Assembly: GCA_949297205.1 (NCBI GenBank)
Contig: CASFSH010000145.1
Location: 1-7,868, forward strand
Source of the DNA: an uncultured Bacillota bacterium
GTDB taxonomy: Bacteria; Bacillota; Clostridia; UBA1381
Length of the DNA: 7,868 nucleotides
Direction: 5' to 3'
Positions 1 to 5,931 of this stretch are shown here, piece by piece. A model generated the notes under the pieces. It was not told the origin of the DNA, made no database searches, and saw only the letters and a list, made by a program, of their open reading frames with translations. Position 1 is the first letter of the stretch. Every line of letters starts with the position of its first letter. The translations under genes were made by a program, and so were the position numbers.

Positions 1-502
1 TTTTTGGAGTATGAATTTCAGTAAAACCGTTTTTTATCATAAACTCACGAAATCCCCCACATACTCCTTCAGAAATTTTAAATACCATTTTTTCTTTTGG
101 ATTTCTCAAAGCTGTACTTCTATATTCAAGATTTGTTTCAATCGGACAACCAAGGGATTTATCCGAAACGTGCAGAGGATATAATTCTTTCGGCTTCGAC
201 AGGATTTCAAAATCTGTTATCTGAATTTCTATCTTATGCGGCGCCCTTGCATCCTCTGTAACTTTTCCCCATATTTTAATATATGTTCCTTCACATAAAT
301 CGTCAATGGGTTTTGAGCAAATATCCGGCGAATGTACTCCCTGAAAAACCGTTTCTCCCGTACGCAGCAATACAAAACTGAATCCGCTCATTTTACGCAC
401 CTTATGAACACAGGCACAGAAAGTTACTTCTTTACCTACCGATAAAACAATCTCTGAAAGACTGACTTGTTTTACTGTATCAACACCGTCGGCAGTTCTC
501 AT
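1..502 (-). CDS. aspS: Aspartyl-tRNA synthetase, archaeal/non-discriminating type (5' part only; runs off the left edge)
   Basis: Cytoplasmic class II aminoacyl-tRNA synthetase that loads aspartate onto tRNA-Asp and, if non-discriminating, also onto tRNA-Asn. I translated the minus strand by hand and see the first 167 residues. Residues about 15-105 read as an OB-fold anticodon-binding domain (VHKVRKMSGFSFVLLR at 32-47), followed by a linker and the start of the catalytic domain: LEYRSTALRNP at 125-135 and class II motif 1, FREFMIKNGFTEIHTPK, at 151-167. The ending EIHTPK is typical of archaeal-type AspRS; bacterial-type enzymes usually read E(I/V)ETP. His33 and Pro88 sit at sites associated with tRNA-Asn recognition. 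Motifs 2 and 3 lie outside the window. It is the last visible gene of gatCAB-aspS and lies 30 bases after gatB in the same frame. I chose the ATG at 502 because the weak purine stretch AGAAAGAAG (512-520) is 9 bases away; an ATG at 511 is in frame but too close to it. AsnRS is the main alternative and fits the HTPK ending less well. Confidence 0.85.
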   Translation of the reverse strand, partial: MRTADGVDTVKQVSLSEIVLSVGKEVTFCACVHKVRKMSGFSFVLLRTGETVFQGVHSPDICSKPIDDLCEGTYIKIWGKVTEDARAPHKIEIQITDFEILSKPKELYPLHVSDKSLGCPIETNLEYRSTALRNPKEKMVFKISEGVCGGFREFMIKNGFTEIHTPK

Positions 503-532
503 ATCTATCATCTTCTTTCTGTCAGATTTATT

Positions 533-1954
533 TTAATTATTATTTAATTTTTTTGTCAGAATATCCTTTATCAGCTTCGGATTTGCACCTTTACCAGCCG
601 CTGACATAATCTGACCCATAAAAAAGCCAAATAATTTTTCATTTCCGTTTTTATATGCATTGACAGTTGATTCATTTTCTGAAAGCACTCGCTGGGCAAT
701 AGCTTCAAGTTCATCTGAATTATCCTTCATAATAAGGTTGTTGTCCTCTGCTATTTTTTCAGGTGAATCACCCGTTTCAAACATTATCTTTACAATTGTT
801 TTTGCAGCATTTTTGCTTATTTTTCCTTCATCGGTCATTTTGATTATTTTAGTAATATCCTCCGGTGAAAAAGATATATCTTTTATTGTTTTTCCCGTGT
901 CATTAAGATTTCTGTTTACTTCTCCAAGCATAATATTTGAAATTTCTTTATATTGCGGATAGAGGGATACCGCACTGTCGTAAAAATCCGAAAATGCCTT
1001 ATCTGTAATAATCAGCTTTGCATCATCCTCAGGCAGTTTATATTCTTCTGTATATCTTTTATATCTTACCTGAGGCATTTCCGGCATGGATTTTTTTATA
1101 TCTTCAATTTCTTCATCTGATATAAATACAGGCGGAATATCGGGTTCCGGAAAATACCGATAATCATGGGCTTCCTCTTTTGATCTTAATGCCTTTGTAT
1201 TTCCGTGATTATCGTTAAATCTTCTTGTTTCCTGAACAACCTTTTGCCCTTTGTCAAGCAGTTCTGACTGACGTTCTATTTCATAATCTATGGCTCTTCC
1301 GATAGCTTTTATTGAATTAAGATTTTTAATCTCGGCACGGGTACCGAATTCATTGGAATCATAAGGCATTATTGATATGTTTACGTCAACTCTTAATGAG
1401 CCTTGTTCGAGTTTTGCATCACATACTTCTGCATATTTGAGCCGAAGTGCTATTTCCTCCACAAAAGTTTGCACTTCCTCTACAGTACGAAAATCCGGTT
1501 CGGTTACTATTTCTATAAGAGGTACGCCGCATCTGTTATAATCTGCCATTGAGATTCCTTCATAATCGTCATGAACAAGCTTTCCTGCATCCTCTTCTAT
1601 ATGTATTCTGTTTATCCTTATATCTCTATTAAGAATATGAACAAGTCCATTTGTACAAATAGGAAATTCAAACTGTGTAATCTGATAAGCTTTCGGCAAA
1701 TCGGGATAGAAGTAATTTTTACGGTCAAATGCAGAATAATTGTTCACTGTACATCCCAAAGCAATACCGGCTTTTGCAGCAAGGGTAACGGCTTCATGAT
1801 TTACAACCGGAAGAGTTCCCGGCATTCCCGAACATCTGGGACATACCCTGTCATTTCTGTCACCGCCAAATTCATTTGCGCAGGAACAGAAAACCTTTGA
1901 TTTAGTAAGCATTTCCGCATGAATCTCAAGCCCTATTACAGGTATGTATTTCAT
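533..1954 (-). CDS. gatB: Aspartyl/glutamyl-tRNA(Asn/Gln) amidotransferase subunit B
   Basis: Subunit of the GatCAB amidotransferase. It binds the misacylated tRNA, activates the Asp or Glu carboxylate with ATP, and accepts ammonia channelled from GatA, giving Asn-tRNA-Asn or Gln-tRNA-Gln. The 473 residues match the usual family length. The N-terminal signature YIPVIGLEIHAEM is at 3-15. A zinc knuckle is intact, with Cys23, Cys25, Cys38 and Cys41 in FCSC...CPRC. The cradle-domain motifs follow: DRKNYFYPDLPKAYQITQ (77-94), EDAGKLVHD (121-129), MADYNRCGVPLIEIVTEPD (136-154), RAEIKNLNS (206-214) and AHDYRYFPEPDIPP (262-275). The C-terminal helical/YqeY-like tail is complete and includes FFMGQIMSAAGKGANPKLI (444-462). 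The start codon overlaps the gatA stop (ATGA), and its ribosome binding site AAGGAGG (1962-1968) lies inside the last codons of gatA, so the two are probably translationally coupled. No defect is visible. Confidence 0.97.
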   Translation of the reverse strand: MKYIPVIGLEIHAEMLTKSKVFCSCANEFGGDRNDRVCPRCSGMPGTLPVVNHEAVTLAAKAGIALGCTVNNYSAFDRKNYFYPDLPKAYQITQFEFPICTNGLVHILNRDIRINRIHIEEDAGKLVHDDYEGISMADYNRCGVPLIEIVTEPDFRTVEEVQTFVEEIALRLKYAEVCDAKLEQGSLRVDVNISIMPYDSNEFGTRAEIKNLNSIKAIGRAIDYEIERQSELLDKGQKVVQETRRFNDNHGNTKALRSKEEAHDYRYFPEPDIPPVFISDEEIEDIKKSMPEMPQVRYKRYTEEYKLPEDDAKLIITDKAFSDFYDSAVSLYPQYKEISNIMLGEVNRNLNDTGKTIKDISFSPEDITKIIKMTDEGKISKNAAKTIVKIMFETGDSPEKIAEDNNLIMKDNSDELEAIAQRVLSENESTVNAYKNGNEKLFGFFMGQIMSAAGKGANPKLIKDILTKKLNNN

Positions 1955-3384
1955 ATAACCGCCTCCTTTTTGTAAAAATCTTTTTCAAATGCATCAGCCG
2001 CTGATATTATCAGCGCTTCATCAAAAGCTTTTCCTACCAGACTCATACCTATCGGCATATTGTTGCTGTCATATCCGCAAGTTGTACTTATTGCCGGAAG
2101 ACCCGCAATATTTACTGTTACAGTACAAATATCGGCAAGATACATTTTTACCGGATCATTTTCCTGATACCCGGCTTTATATGCCGTTGTAGGTGCGGTA
2201 GGGGTAAGAATAATATCACATTTTTCAAAAATCTGTGCATATTCATCTCTGATTTTCTTCCTTATTCTTGATGCATTTTTATAATACGCGTCATAATATC
2301 CACTTGAAAGAGCATAGTTCCCCAATAAAATTCTTCTTTTAACTTCATCGCCGAAGCCCTCTCTTCTTGTATTTGAAATCAATTCGTTAAAAGTATCTCC
2401 TTCACTGCTTCTATAGCCGTATTTTATTCCGTCAAATCTTGAAAGGTTTGACGCAGCCTCCGCCGATGATATAAGATAATATGCCGAAACTGCATACGGC
2501 AATGAAGGCATTGAACTTTCAACAAGCTCCGCACCGCATGATTTATAATATTCAGCTGCAGACATAACACTTTGTTTCACATCATCAGATACGGCATCCG
2601 AGAAAAATTCTTTCGGAATACCTATTTTCAATCCCTTTATATTCTGTCCTATCTTAGACAGATAATTTCCCTGTGCCTTTTTCGAAGTGGTTCTGTCATT
2701 TACATCATATCCATATATGGAATTTAAAACATATCCCGTGTCTTCAGCTGAATTGGCAATAACGCCTATCTGATCAAGACTTGACGCAAAAGCTATCAAT
2801 CCGTATCTTGAAACTGTACCGTAAGTTGGTTTTAAACCCGTAACACCGCAAAATGCCGCCGGCTGACGTACAGAACCCCCTGTGTCACTTCCCAATGCCG
2901 CCGCACATAATCCTGCAGCCACGCTTGCCGCCGCGCCTCCTGACGAACCTCCCGGAACACAATCCGTATTGTACGGATTCTTTACTCTTCCGAAATATGA
3001 GGTGCAGCTTGAAGCACCCATAGCAAATTCATCCATATTGGTCTTTCCTAAAATAACTGCTTTTTCATTATTTAACTTTTCAGTTACAGTTGCATTGTAA
3101 AACGGCACAAAATCATTAAGCATTTTCGATGCACAGGTAGTTCTTATTCCTTCTGTACAAATATTGTCTTTTATTGATATAGGTATTCCGGTCATTGCTT
3201 TTGACTGTCCCTTATCTATTATATCCTGTGCAGCAATTGCTTCTTTTTCCGTTTCGTCACAAACAGTTATAAAGCTGTTTAATATTTTATCCTTTTTTTC
3301 TATTTTTTCCATGTATTCCTTTGTCAATTCCTTAACGGATATTTCATGGGAATCTAACTTTTTCCGTAATTCTGTCAAAGACAT
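1951..3384 (-). CDS. gatA: Aspartyl/glutamyl-tRNA(Asn/Gln) amidotransferase subunit A (glutaminase)
   Basis: Amidase-signature subunit of GatCAB. It hydrolyses glutamine (or asparagine) and passes ammonia to GatB. At 477 residues it is close to the usual 480-490. The Ser-cisSer-Lys triad is complete: Lys72 in PISIKDN (68-74), Ser147 in PGGSSGG (144-150) and the nucleophile Ser171 in GSDTGGSVRQPA (165-176). The 24- and 99-residue spacings agree with those I recall for Staphylococcus aureus GatA (Lys79, Ser154, Ser178). Other family blocks present are ILGKTNMDEFAMG (111-123) and GLKPTYGTVSRYGLIAFASS (183-202). The start at 3384 is preceded by AAGGAGGA (3391-3398), which overlaps the gatC stop codon. 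The gap after gatC is 12 bases and the gene overlaps gatB by 4, so the three subunits are made from one message. It is an ordinary intact gene. A stand-alone amidase is excluded by context and by the GatA-specific blocks. Confidence 0.97.
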   Translation of the reverse strand: MSLTELRKKLDSHEISVKELTKEYMEKIEKKDKILNSFITVCDETEKEAIAAQDIIDKGQSKAMTGIPISIKDNICTEGIRTTCASKMLNDFVPFYNATVTEKLNNEKAVILGKTNMDEFAMGASSCTSYFGRVKNPYNTDCVPGGSSGGAAASVAAGLCAAALGSDTGGSVRQPAAFCGVTGLKPTYGTVSRYGLIAFASSLDQIGVIANSAEDTGYVLNSIYGYDVNDRTTSKKAQGNYLSKIGQNIKGLKIGIPKEFFSDAVSDDVKQSVMSAAEYYKSCGAELVESSMPSLPYAVSAYYLISSAEAASNLSRFDGIKYGYRSSEGDTFNELISNTRREGFGDEVKRRILLGNYALSSGYYDAYYKNASRIRKKIRDEYAQIFEKCDIILTPTAPTTAYKAGYQENDPVKMYLADICTVTVNIAGLPAISTTCGYDSNNMPIGMSLVGKAFDEALIISAADAFEKDFYKKEAVI

Positions 3385-3396
3385 ATCAAATCCTCC

Positions 3397-3675
3397 TTAT
3401 ACCACCTTGGGAACAACAAAACTATTTTCCTTTGTTTCCTTGGAATTTTTCAGTATATCTTCATTCGGCGACGATTCTGCCACTTCGTCCGCTCTTAAAT
3501 CACTGTAATTAACCGCATCAATGGTATATGTGGGATTATTGCTGTCTATTTCCTTTACTTTATCCATTAAATTTATTATATCTCCCATTTGTACTGTTAT
3601 TTTTTCAAGTTCTTCATCGGTAAAATTTATTTTTGAAAGGTCTGCGAGATGCTGCGTCAGCTTTTTATCAATCAT
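3397..3675 (-). CDS. gatC: Aspartyl/glutamyl-tRNA(Asn/Gln) amidotransferase subunit C
   Basis: Small subunit that wraps around the GatA-GatB interface and stabilises the amidotransferase. It has 92 residues, a normal length for the family (about 95). The N-terminal helical part HLADLSKINFTDEELEKI (9-26) and the C-terminal block LRADEVAESS (59-68) followed by FVVPKVV at the end match GatC. It is the first gene of the gatCAB-aspS operon. The start at 3675 has a good ribosome binding site, AGGAGG (3684-3689), 8 bases away. Its short leader carries a terminator-like hairpin just before that site, so expression of the whole operon may be set here. Confidence 0.95.
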   Translation of the reverse strand: MIDKKLTQHLADLSKINFTDEELEKITVQMGDIINLMDKVKEIDSNNPTYTIDAVNYSDLRADEVAESSPNEDILKNSKETKENSFVVPKVV

Positions 3676-3690
3676 TCTGTTTCCCTCCTG

Positions 3691-3729
3691 TTAAAAATAA
3701 AAGGAGCCATGCAAAAAATGCATAGCCCC
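3691..3729 (-). terminator. Terminator-like hairpin in the gatC leader (possible attenuator)
   Basis: Read on the minus strand, GGGGCTATGCA (3719-3729) pairs with TGCATGGCTCC (3703-3713). The stem has 11 base pairs, two of them G-U, around a five-U loop, and is followed directly by TTTTATTTTTAA (3691-3702). This has the form of an intrinsic terminator. It lies between the predicted gatC promoter and the gatC ribosome binding site (3684-3689), so it can only act on the gatCAB-aspS transcript; the rpsB-tsf unit already has its own terminator upstream. A weak competing hairpin, TAGC/GCTA, can form over 3723-3736 and would break the base of the stem. There is no T-box sequence. The alternative is a stabilising or processing hairpin. 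Confidence 0.6.
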
Positions 3730-3745
3730 ATTGCTAATAATATAT

Positions 3746-3774
3746 ATTGTAACACATATCATTATTTTTTGCAA
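3746..3774 (-). promoter_or_regulatory. Predicted sigma-A promoter of gatCAB-aspS
   Basis: On the minus strand TTGCAA (3769-3774) is followed by a 17-base spacer and TACAAT (3746-3751), with a TG one base before the -10 box (extended -10). Transcription should start near 3739, giving a leader of about 64 bases before gatC. It lies downstream of the tsf terminator, so the operon has its own promoter. Confidence 0.7.
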
Positions 3775-3807
3775 GTATTTTTATATAATATTTTTTACCA
3801 ATTTTTT

Positions 3808-3819
3808 TGGAATATTCCA
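3808..3819. other. 12-base perfect palindrome upstream of the gatC promoter
   Basis: TGGAATATTCCA is a perfect palindrome centred about 40 bases upstream of the gatC -35 box. It is flanked by a further weak inverted repeat, CCAAT (3798-3802) and ATTGG (3825-3829). It could be a binding site for a dimeric regulator, but AT-rich spacers give such palindromes by chance, and I do not recognise the regulator. Confidence 0.25.
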
Positions 3820-3841
3820 TTGTTATTGGATAAAATGCACG

Positions 3842-3899
3842 AAAAAACCGTATCGGATATATTTACAGATACTTTTTATCTGTACATCACCCGATACGG
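3842..3899 (-). terminator. Rho-independent terminator after tsf, with a nested inner hairpin
   Basis: On the minus strand CCGTATCGG (3891-3899) pairs perfectly over 9 bases with CCGATACGG (3848-3856), followed by six T (complement of 3842-3847). The 34-base loop contains a second perfect 7-base stem, TACAGAT (3878-3884) with ATCTGTA (3864-3870). It begins 20 bases after the tsf stop codon and ends the rpsB-tsf unit. The plus-strand side lacks a T run, so it works in one direction only. Confidence 0.88.
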
Positions 3900-3918
3900 C
3901 AACTGTCATGTATATTAA

Positions 3919-4815
3919 TTATTTAATCATGCTTGCAACTTCATCAGCAAAGTTTTCTTCTTTCTTTGCAAGACCTTCGCCCTTTTCAAATCTTACATAA
4001 TTAATCAGTTTAACACCTTTTGACGCAAGATATGCTTCAACTTTAAAATCACCGTTTTTAACAAATTCCTGTTGTAATAAACAATTCTGTTCATAGAACT
4101 TATTGATTTTTCCGCCAACCATCTTTTCAATGATAGCATCCGGTTTATTTGCATTCTTAGGATCTTCTTTTATTTGCGCAATAATTATGTGTTTCTCCTT
4201 TTCAATATCTTCTGCCGGAACAACGTCCTTTGAAAGATATAAAGGATAAATTGCAGCAATCTGCATTGCAGCATCTCTTGCAGCTTCATATGCATCTGCA
4301 TCAGCAAGACTGTCTTCTGCCTGAACCAATACACCTATTCTGCCTTCACCGTGTGTATATGAGCAAACATTTCCTTCTATTCTTGCAAATCTTCTTATAT
4401 TCATGTTTTCTCCGATTTTTGCAATCAATGCTGTTAAAGCATCGCCCACATTTTGACTGTCATCATATGCAAGTGCTTTCAATGCTTCAACATCTGCAGG
4501 ATTCTTCTCTGCAACAATCTCTGCAATTTTCGAAACAAAACCCTGAAATTCCGCATTCTTTGCAACAAAGTCGGTTTCTGAGTTAACTTCAACCAAAACT
4601 CCGATTTTTTTGTCCTCTGTAAGATATGCTTTTACAATACCTTCAGAAGCAATTCTGCCTGCTTTTTTTGCTGCAGTTGCAAGACCTTTTTCTCTTAAAA
4701 ATTCTACTGCCTTATCCTTATCGCCGTTTGTTTCGGTAAGAGCTTTTTTACAATCCATCATACCGCAGCCAGTCATTTCTCTTAATTCTTTTACATCTTG
4801 AGCTGTAAATGCCAT
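3919..4815 (-). CDS. tsf: Elongation factor Ts
   Basis: Cytoplasmic guanine-nucleotide exchange factor that removes GDP from EF-Tu. With the start at 4815 the protein has 298 residues, normal for the family. It begins MAFTAQDVKELREMTGCGMMDCKKAL: a UBA-like N-terminal domain whose usual TGAGMMDCKKAL signature has one Ala-to-Cys change. TDFVAKN follows at 81-87; Asp82 and Phe83 there correspond to the residues that intrude into the EF-Tu nucleotide site in E. coli. The core domain ends with the conserved stretch FYEQNCLLQQEFVKN. An ATG at 4830 would add five residues (MEENK), but that ATG is part of the ribosome binding site ATGGAGG, so I reject it. The gene lies 116 bases after rpsB and is followed by a strong terminator. 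A probable promoter of its own lies in the spacer. The usual downstream partners pyrH and frr are absent. Confidence 0.96.
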   Translation of the reverse strand: MAFTAQDVKELREMTGCGMMDCKKALTETNGDKDKAVEFLREKGLATAAKKAGRIASEGIVKAYLTEDKKIGVLVEVNSETDFVAKNAEFQGFVSKIAEIVAEKNPADVEALKALAYDDSQNVGDALTALIAKIGENMNIRRFARIEGNVCSYTHGEGRIGVLVQAEDSLADADAYEAARDAAMQIAAIYPLYLSKDVVPAEDIEKEKHIIIAQIKEDPKNANKPDAIIEKMVGGKINKFYEQNCLLQQEFVKNGDFKVEAYLASKGVKLINYVRFEKGEGLAKKEENFADEVASMIK

Positions 4816-4823
4816 TTTATTTT

Positions 4824-4828
4824 CCTCC
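4824..4828 (-). promoter_or_regulatory. Ribosome binding site of tsf (decides the start codon)
   Basis: GGAGG on the minus strand lies 8 bases before the ATG at 4815. The upstream in-frame ATG (4828-4830) overlaps this site and has no purine-rich site of its own at a usable distance. Confidence 0.8.
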
Positions 4829-4855
4829 ATTTATATTTTATTTTCAATAAAATTT

Positions 4856-4885
4856 ATTATATATACATTAATAAAGAGCAGTCAA
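4856..4885 (-). promoter_or_regulatory. Predicted internal promoter for tsf
   Basis: On the minus strand TTGACT (4880-4885) and a perfect TATAAT (4856-4861) are separated by 18 bases. Transcription would start near 4849, about 34 bases before the tsf start codon. The -35 box lies in the 3' arm of the intergenic hairpin. The spacing is one base longer than optimal; a 16-base reading with TATATA is also possible. Confidence 0.55.
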
Positions 4886-4914
4886 CAGTCTTATTTTTAA
4901 GACCAAGACTGCTC
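4876..4914 (-). terminator. Hairpin between rpsB and tsf (weak terminator or processing stem)
   Basis: GAGCAGTC (4876-4883) pairs perfectly with GACTGCTC (4907-4914), and inside it GTCTTA (4888-4893) pairs with TAAGAC (4898-4903) around a four-base loop. It starts 17 bases after the rpsB stop. On the minus strand it is followed only by TTTATTAATG, a poor U tract, so read-through into tsf is likely. A terminator-like element between rpsB and tsf is known in E. coli; here it may lower tsf relative to rpsB or protect the rpsB 3' end. Confidence 0.55.
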
Positions 4915-4931
4915 ATATGAGTTTTATAGAA

Positions 4932-5681
4932 TTATTCTTCTTCAGCAGCTACTTCTTCTGCATCATTTTCTTCAGCGGTTTCAGGCATGGCATCTACACC
5001 CTGTCTGCCTTCAATGATAGCATTTGACATTGTTGAAGCAATAAGTTTAACGGCTCTGATTGCATCATCATTACCCGGAATTACATAATCAACTTCTTCC
5101 GGATCACAGTTTGTGTCAACTATTGCAACAACCGGTATTCCCAATTTCTTTGCTTCTGCAATTGCAATCTTTTCTTTTCTCGGATCAACTACGAACAATG
5201 CACCGGGAAGCTTCTTCATTTCTTTGATTCCGCCCAGATATTTTTCAAGCTTGTCTCTCTGTGCTTTTAATTTAATAACTTCCTTCTTTGGCAATAGATC
5301 AAAAGTTCCTTCTTCTTCCATCTTATTGAACTGAGCAAGTCTCTCGATTCTCTTCTGAATTGTTTTGAAGTTTGTCATCATTCCGCCGAGCCATCTTGCA
5401 TTTACATAGTACATTCCGACTCTTTCCGCTTCTTCCTTAATTGAATCCTGAGCTTGTTTTTTTGTTCCAACGAACAAAATGTCTTCTCCGGCAGCAGCTA
5501 TATCTCTAATGAAATAATAAGCTTCTTCTACCTTTTTTACTGTTTTCTGAAGATCAATGATATAAATACCATTTCTCTCTGTGAAGATGTATTCTGCCAT
5601 CTTAGGATTCCATCTTCTTGTCTGATGTCCGAAATGAACACCTGCTTCTAAAAGCTGTTTCATTGAAATTACATTTGACAT
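4932..5681 (-). CDS. rpsB: 30S ribosomal protein S2 (uS2)
   Basis: Structural protein of the small ribosomal subunit, bound late on the back of the 30S between head and body. It has 249 residues, within the family range. The N-terminal signature MKQLLEAGVHFGHQTRRWNPKM is at 7-28, and IYIIDLQKT follows. The second signature runs from PGALFVVDPRKE through KLGIPVVAIVDTNCDPEEVDYVIPGNDDAIRA. A coiled-coil protrusion lies between the two signatures. The last 20 or so residues form an acidic tail (AEENDAEEVAAEEE), as in many Firmicute S2 proteins. The start at 5681 has a strong ribosome binding site, AAGGAGG (5690-5696), 8 bases away. It is the first gene of the rpsB-tsf unit, with a strong promoter and a leader of about 100 bases that can fold, suggesting the feedback control usual for ribosomal protein operons. 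Confidence 0.97.
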   Translation of the reverse strand: MSNVISMKQLLEAGVHFGHQTRRWNPKMAEYIFTERNGIYIIDLQKTVKKVEEAYYFIRDIAAAGEDILFVGTKKQAQDSIKEEAERVGMYYVNARWLGGMMTNFKTIQKRIERLAQFNKMEEEGTFDLLPKKEVIKLKAQRDKLEKYLGGIKEMKKLPGALFVVDPRKEKIAIAEAKKLGIPVVAIVDTNCDPEEVDYVIPGNDDAIRAVKLIASTMSNAIIEGRQGVDAMPETAEENDAEEVAAEEE

Positions 5682-5724
5682 TATTTTTTCCTCCTTGTTT
5701 TTTTATTCCTCCATCCTCCTCACC

Positions 5725-5769
5725 TTTTCAGAAAACCCCTTGGGCAACATCCTGAAAATCAGAAGATGT
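5725..5769 (-). promoter_or_regulatory. Structured rpsB leader RNA with two mutually exclusive hairpins (candidate S2 autoregulatory element)
   Basis: In the rpsB leader, hairpin A pairs ACATC (5765-5769) with GATGT (5747-5751) and CTGA (5759-5762) with TCAG (5752-5755) around a three-base loop, with a two-base bulge. Hairpin B pairs TTTTCAG (5752-5758) with CTGAAAA (5725-5731), a perfect 7-base stem around a 20-base loop that contains CCC/GGGG. Both use the TCAG at 5752-5755, so only one can form. Neither contains a terminator U tract or covers the AAGGAGG site. I cannot match it to a named leader family from the sequence alone. Confidence 0.4.
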
Positions 5770-5789
5770 GTGTAATGTCATACCTGTAA

Positions 5790-5818
5790 ATAATACCACA
5801 AATCTTTGCAGATTTCAA
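5790..5818 (-). promoter_or_regulatory. Predicted sigma-A promoter of rpsB-tsf
   Basis: On the minus strand TTGAAA (5813-5818), a 17-base spacer and TATTAT (5790-5795) are preceded by TGG, an extended -10. Transcription should start near 5783, about 100 bases before rpsB. The spacing is optimal, as expected for a highly expressed ribosomal protein gene. Confidence 0.75.
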
Positions 5819-5897
5819 GTAATTTCATTATATTTTTTACAAAATTTATATATTTTATCCAGTAAATACAGCTTTTGTGCTCTTCCTTTGTGTTATC

Positions 5898-5909
5898 TGT
5901 TCAGGAACA
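5898..5909. promoter_or_regulatory. Candidate operator upstream of asnB
   Basis: TGTTCAGGAACA is an inverted repeat of two 5-base arms around AG, ending where the asnB -35 box should be. Its position, centred near -40 from the predicted asnB start, suits either an activator or a repressor. It is not the LexA box, in which the GAAC and GTTC arms come in the opposite order. The regulator is unknown. Confidence 0.3.
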
Positions 5910-5931
5910 CTAATTTTTTCACCGAATATTA

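Noticed and set aside
3676..3840. T-box riboswitch before gatC
   Set aside because: The conserved GGGTGGNACC-type sequence is absent, and the predicted leader is only about 64 bases, much shorter than any T-box.
3649..4000. Two plus-strand open frames of 89 codons in the gatC-tsf spacer
   Set aside because: They cover the gatC promoter, both hairpins and the end of tsf on the opposite strand. Their Phe/Ile/Tyr-rich translations reflect AT-rich DNA, and neither has a ribosome binding site.
4230..4586. Plus-strand open frame of 118 codons opposite tsf
   Set aside because: The Leu/Gln/His-rich translation is the antisense reading of the Ala- and Glu-rich EF-Ts gene, a typical shadow. The same holds for the antisense frames opposite gatA, gatB and rpsB, and for shadow frames in asnB.
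4816..4830. Longer tsf start at 4830 adding MEENK
   Set aside because: That ATG is embedded in the ribosome binding site for the ATG at 4815, and EF-Ts proteins usually begin at the MAFTAQDVKELR-like sequence.
5898..5909. LexA binding site
   Set aside because: The Gram-positive LexA box has GAAC then GTTC separated by 4 bases; here the order is GTTC then GAAC with 2 bases between.
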